NCBI RefSeq assembly: GCF_900162725.1
Contig: NZ_LT799418.1
Span: forward strand, 2,397,434-2,461,433
DNA: 64,000 nt
Reading direction: 5' to 3'
From: Parabacteroides sp. Marseille-P3160
GTDB lineage: Bacteria; Bacteroidota; Bacteroidia; Bacteroidales; Tannerellaceae
Both the position numbers and the translations under genes were made by a program. The notes below the pieces were generated by a model, which saw nothing but the letters and a program-made list of their open reading frames with translations, made no database searches and was not told the DNA's origin. This document shows, in pieces, positions 62,790 to 64,000 of this stretch (position 1 is the first letter of the stretch; every line of letters begins with the position of its first letter).

Positions 62790-64000
62790 TTATTCAAATC
62801 GGATGCTCTTGGCCGGATCGATCTTGGTGATCATGTAGGACGGACCGAGCATCATCATCATGGATGCGGCCAGCGTTCCTATATTCAGAAGGATAAGGGA
62901 GACAATACTGAGATCGACGGGCACGGCATCAACGTAATAAACGGCCGGATTCAGCGGCAGCAGATGGAAATGCGCCTGTATGACACAGATGCCGATCCCG
63001 ATTATATTTCCCCATAACATTCCTTTCCCGATAAGAAAGAAGGAGATGTAAAGGAAGATCTTCCGGATACTTTTATTGTTTTGCCCTAATGCCTTTAAAA
63101 TGCCGATCATGTTCGTCCGTTCGAGAATGATGATCAGTAGCCCGGAGATCATGGTGAATCCCGCGACGGCAAAGATAAGAAGTAGGATCATGACCACGTT
63201 GGTGTCGAGGGCGTCCAGCCAGTTGAAGATCATCGGATTCAGTTCCTTGATAGAACGGACGTAGTAACCGTTTCCCTTGCGGTCCTGTTTGTCCGTCAGG
63301 GCGAAATAGAGTGATTCGGCGGTCTGGTCCAGATGATTGTAATCGTCGACAAGGAGTTCCACCCCGCTGGCCTCCTCCTTATCCCATTGGTTGAGCCGGC
63401 GGATCTGTTTGATGTCGGCAATGACAAACAATTTGTCATAATCTAAAAAGCCGGTATCATAGATTCCGCTGATCCGGAATTTACGGACGCGGATATCTTC
63501 CTGTATGAAGTAGGCGAGGAAGGAGTCGCCGCTCTTCAGGCCGACCAGGTTGGCCATGGCTTGCGACACCAACACTTCGGTCGTCGTGCTGTCGGGTTTT
63601 ACGATAAATACATCCCCCTCTTTTAAGTTGTTGCGGAAGAAACTCCAATCGTAGTTTTCGTCTACTCCCTTCAGCACCATGCCTTGGAAATCAGTCTCGG
63701 TCTTCAGAATACCCCATTTGGTGGCAAAAGGCTCGACATGCCGGATGCCGGGAAAGTTTCCGAGCATAGTTATCAAGCTGTCGCTGAGTGTTATCGGGGT
63801 GGATTCGTAGGACGAATTGCTATCCAGGTTGGTGATCTGGATATGTGAGCCGAATCCGATTACTTTGTTGCGGACTTCTTTCTTGAAGCCGATAACGATC
63901 GCTACGGAAAGGATCATTACGGCCAGGCCCAAAGCGATGCCGATGATGGCTATCCGTACGGCCGGAGGCGCGGCTTTGCGGCTTCCGTCACTTTTACTGA
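62790..64000 (-). CDS. LolC/E-like ABC transporter permease (5' end outside window)
   Basis: The C-terminal 403 residues of a permease; the frame stays open to the right edge, with RIAIIGIALGLAVMILSVAI as the first helix. A MacB-like periplasmic domain is followed by three helices (VVMILLLIFAVAGFTMISGLLIII with ERTNMIGILKALGQNNKSI, the LolC/E signature). It ends KIDPAKSIRFE. Probably part of lipoprotein release or FtsX-like machinery; the ATPase is not in the window. The start lies beyond the edge. Confidence 0.83.
   Translation of the reverse strand, partial: SKSDGSRKAAPPAVRIAIIGIALGLAVMILSVAIVIGFKKEVRNKVIGFGSHIQITNLDSNSSYESTPITLSDSLITMLGNFPGIRHVEPFATKWGILKTETDFQGMVLKGVDENYDWSFFRNNLKEGDVFIVKPDSTTTEVLVSQAMANLVGLKSGDSFLAYFIQEDIRVRKFRISGIYDTGFLDYDKLFVIADIKQIRRLNQWDKEEASGVELLVDDYNHLDQTAESLYFALTDKQDRKGNGYYVRSIKELNPMIFNWLDALDTNVVMILLLIFAVAGFTMISGLLIIILERTNMIGILKALGQNNKSIRKIFLYISFFLIGKGMLWGNIIGIGICVIQAHFHLLPLNPAVYYVDAVPVDLSIVSLILLNIGTLAASMMMMLGPSYMITKIDPAKSIRFE

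Overview
The window looks like a Bacteroidales chromosome, most like Parabacteroides or Bacteroides. The signs are a SusC/SusD polysaccharide-utilisation locus, Bacteroidetes-type promoters (TAnnTTTG -7 boxes, some with a TTTG -33 box), an UpxY/NusG-like protein, split HipA, many lipoproteins, and base composition that looks mid-40s % GC by eye. The genus is an inference. No rRNA, tRNA, transposase, integrase or CRISPR array was seen.

Layout. 1-7.7 kb: a beta-mannosidase cut by the left edge, the transcription-repair factor mfd, and a divergent secreted alpha-galactosidase. 7.8-10.9 kb: PspC-like protein, uvrB and a DUF1460 amidase-like protein in one overlapping operon. 11-33 kb: a two-component system (histidine kinase plus sigma-54 activator) beside a large MacB/FtsX-type ABC export cluster. 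That cluster has four permeases (one frameshifted), TolC, an HlyD-type adaptor, one intact ATPase, two TonB-C-terminal-domain lipoproteins, two beta-propeller-like lipoproteins and a zinc peptidase. It also holds remnants of a second tolC and a second ATPase. Three sigma-54 promoters in the cluster share one architecture: two palindromes 21 bp apart, the second 70 bp upstream of the -24 GG. They very likely answer to the neighbouring activator. 33.3-35.2 kb: a hipBA module between two near-identical 36-bp direct repeats. 35.3-41.6 kb: TldE/TldD, a Gfo/Idh/MocA oxidoreductase, a lone UpxY with an 11-G tract in its coding sequence, and L-serine ammonia-lyase. 41.7-49.1 kb: a TonB-dependent receptor with a His/Cys-rich partner, a DUF1080 hydrolase, queC-queF (with a candidate preQ1-I riboswitch ahead of queC), fabD and tatA-tatC. 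49.9-61.4 kb: a PUL of SusC, SusD, GH30, surface glycan-binding lipoprotein, GH3 and a DUF6377-type regulator. Its gene set and order match the Bacteroides fungal beta-1,6-glucan PUL. The right end holds a family 2 glycosyltransferase and a LolC/E-like permease cut by the window edge.

The most unusual signals are non-coding. Three intergenic loci (about 13.8, 35.2 and 49.3 kb) carry tandem arrays with an exact 22-bp period. Each is built on its own palindromic core (GATC-centred, GAGTATACTC, AACACGTGTT). Two of them lie next to inverted copies of a MITE-like repeat with 11-bp terminal inverted repeats (TGTTCGGCGGA). Other items to check are the fixed-geometry sigma-54 regulon, the compact riboswitch candidate, and the homopolymeric G tract as a possible phase switch.
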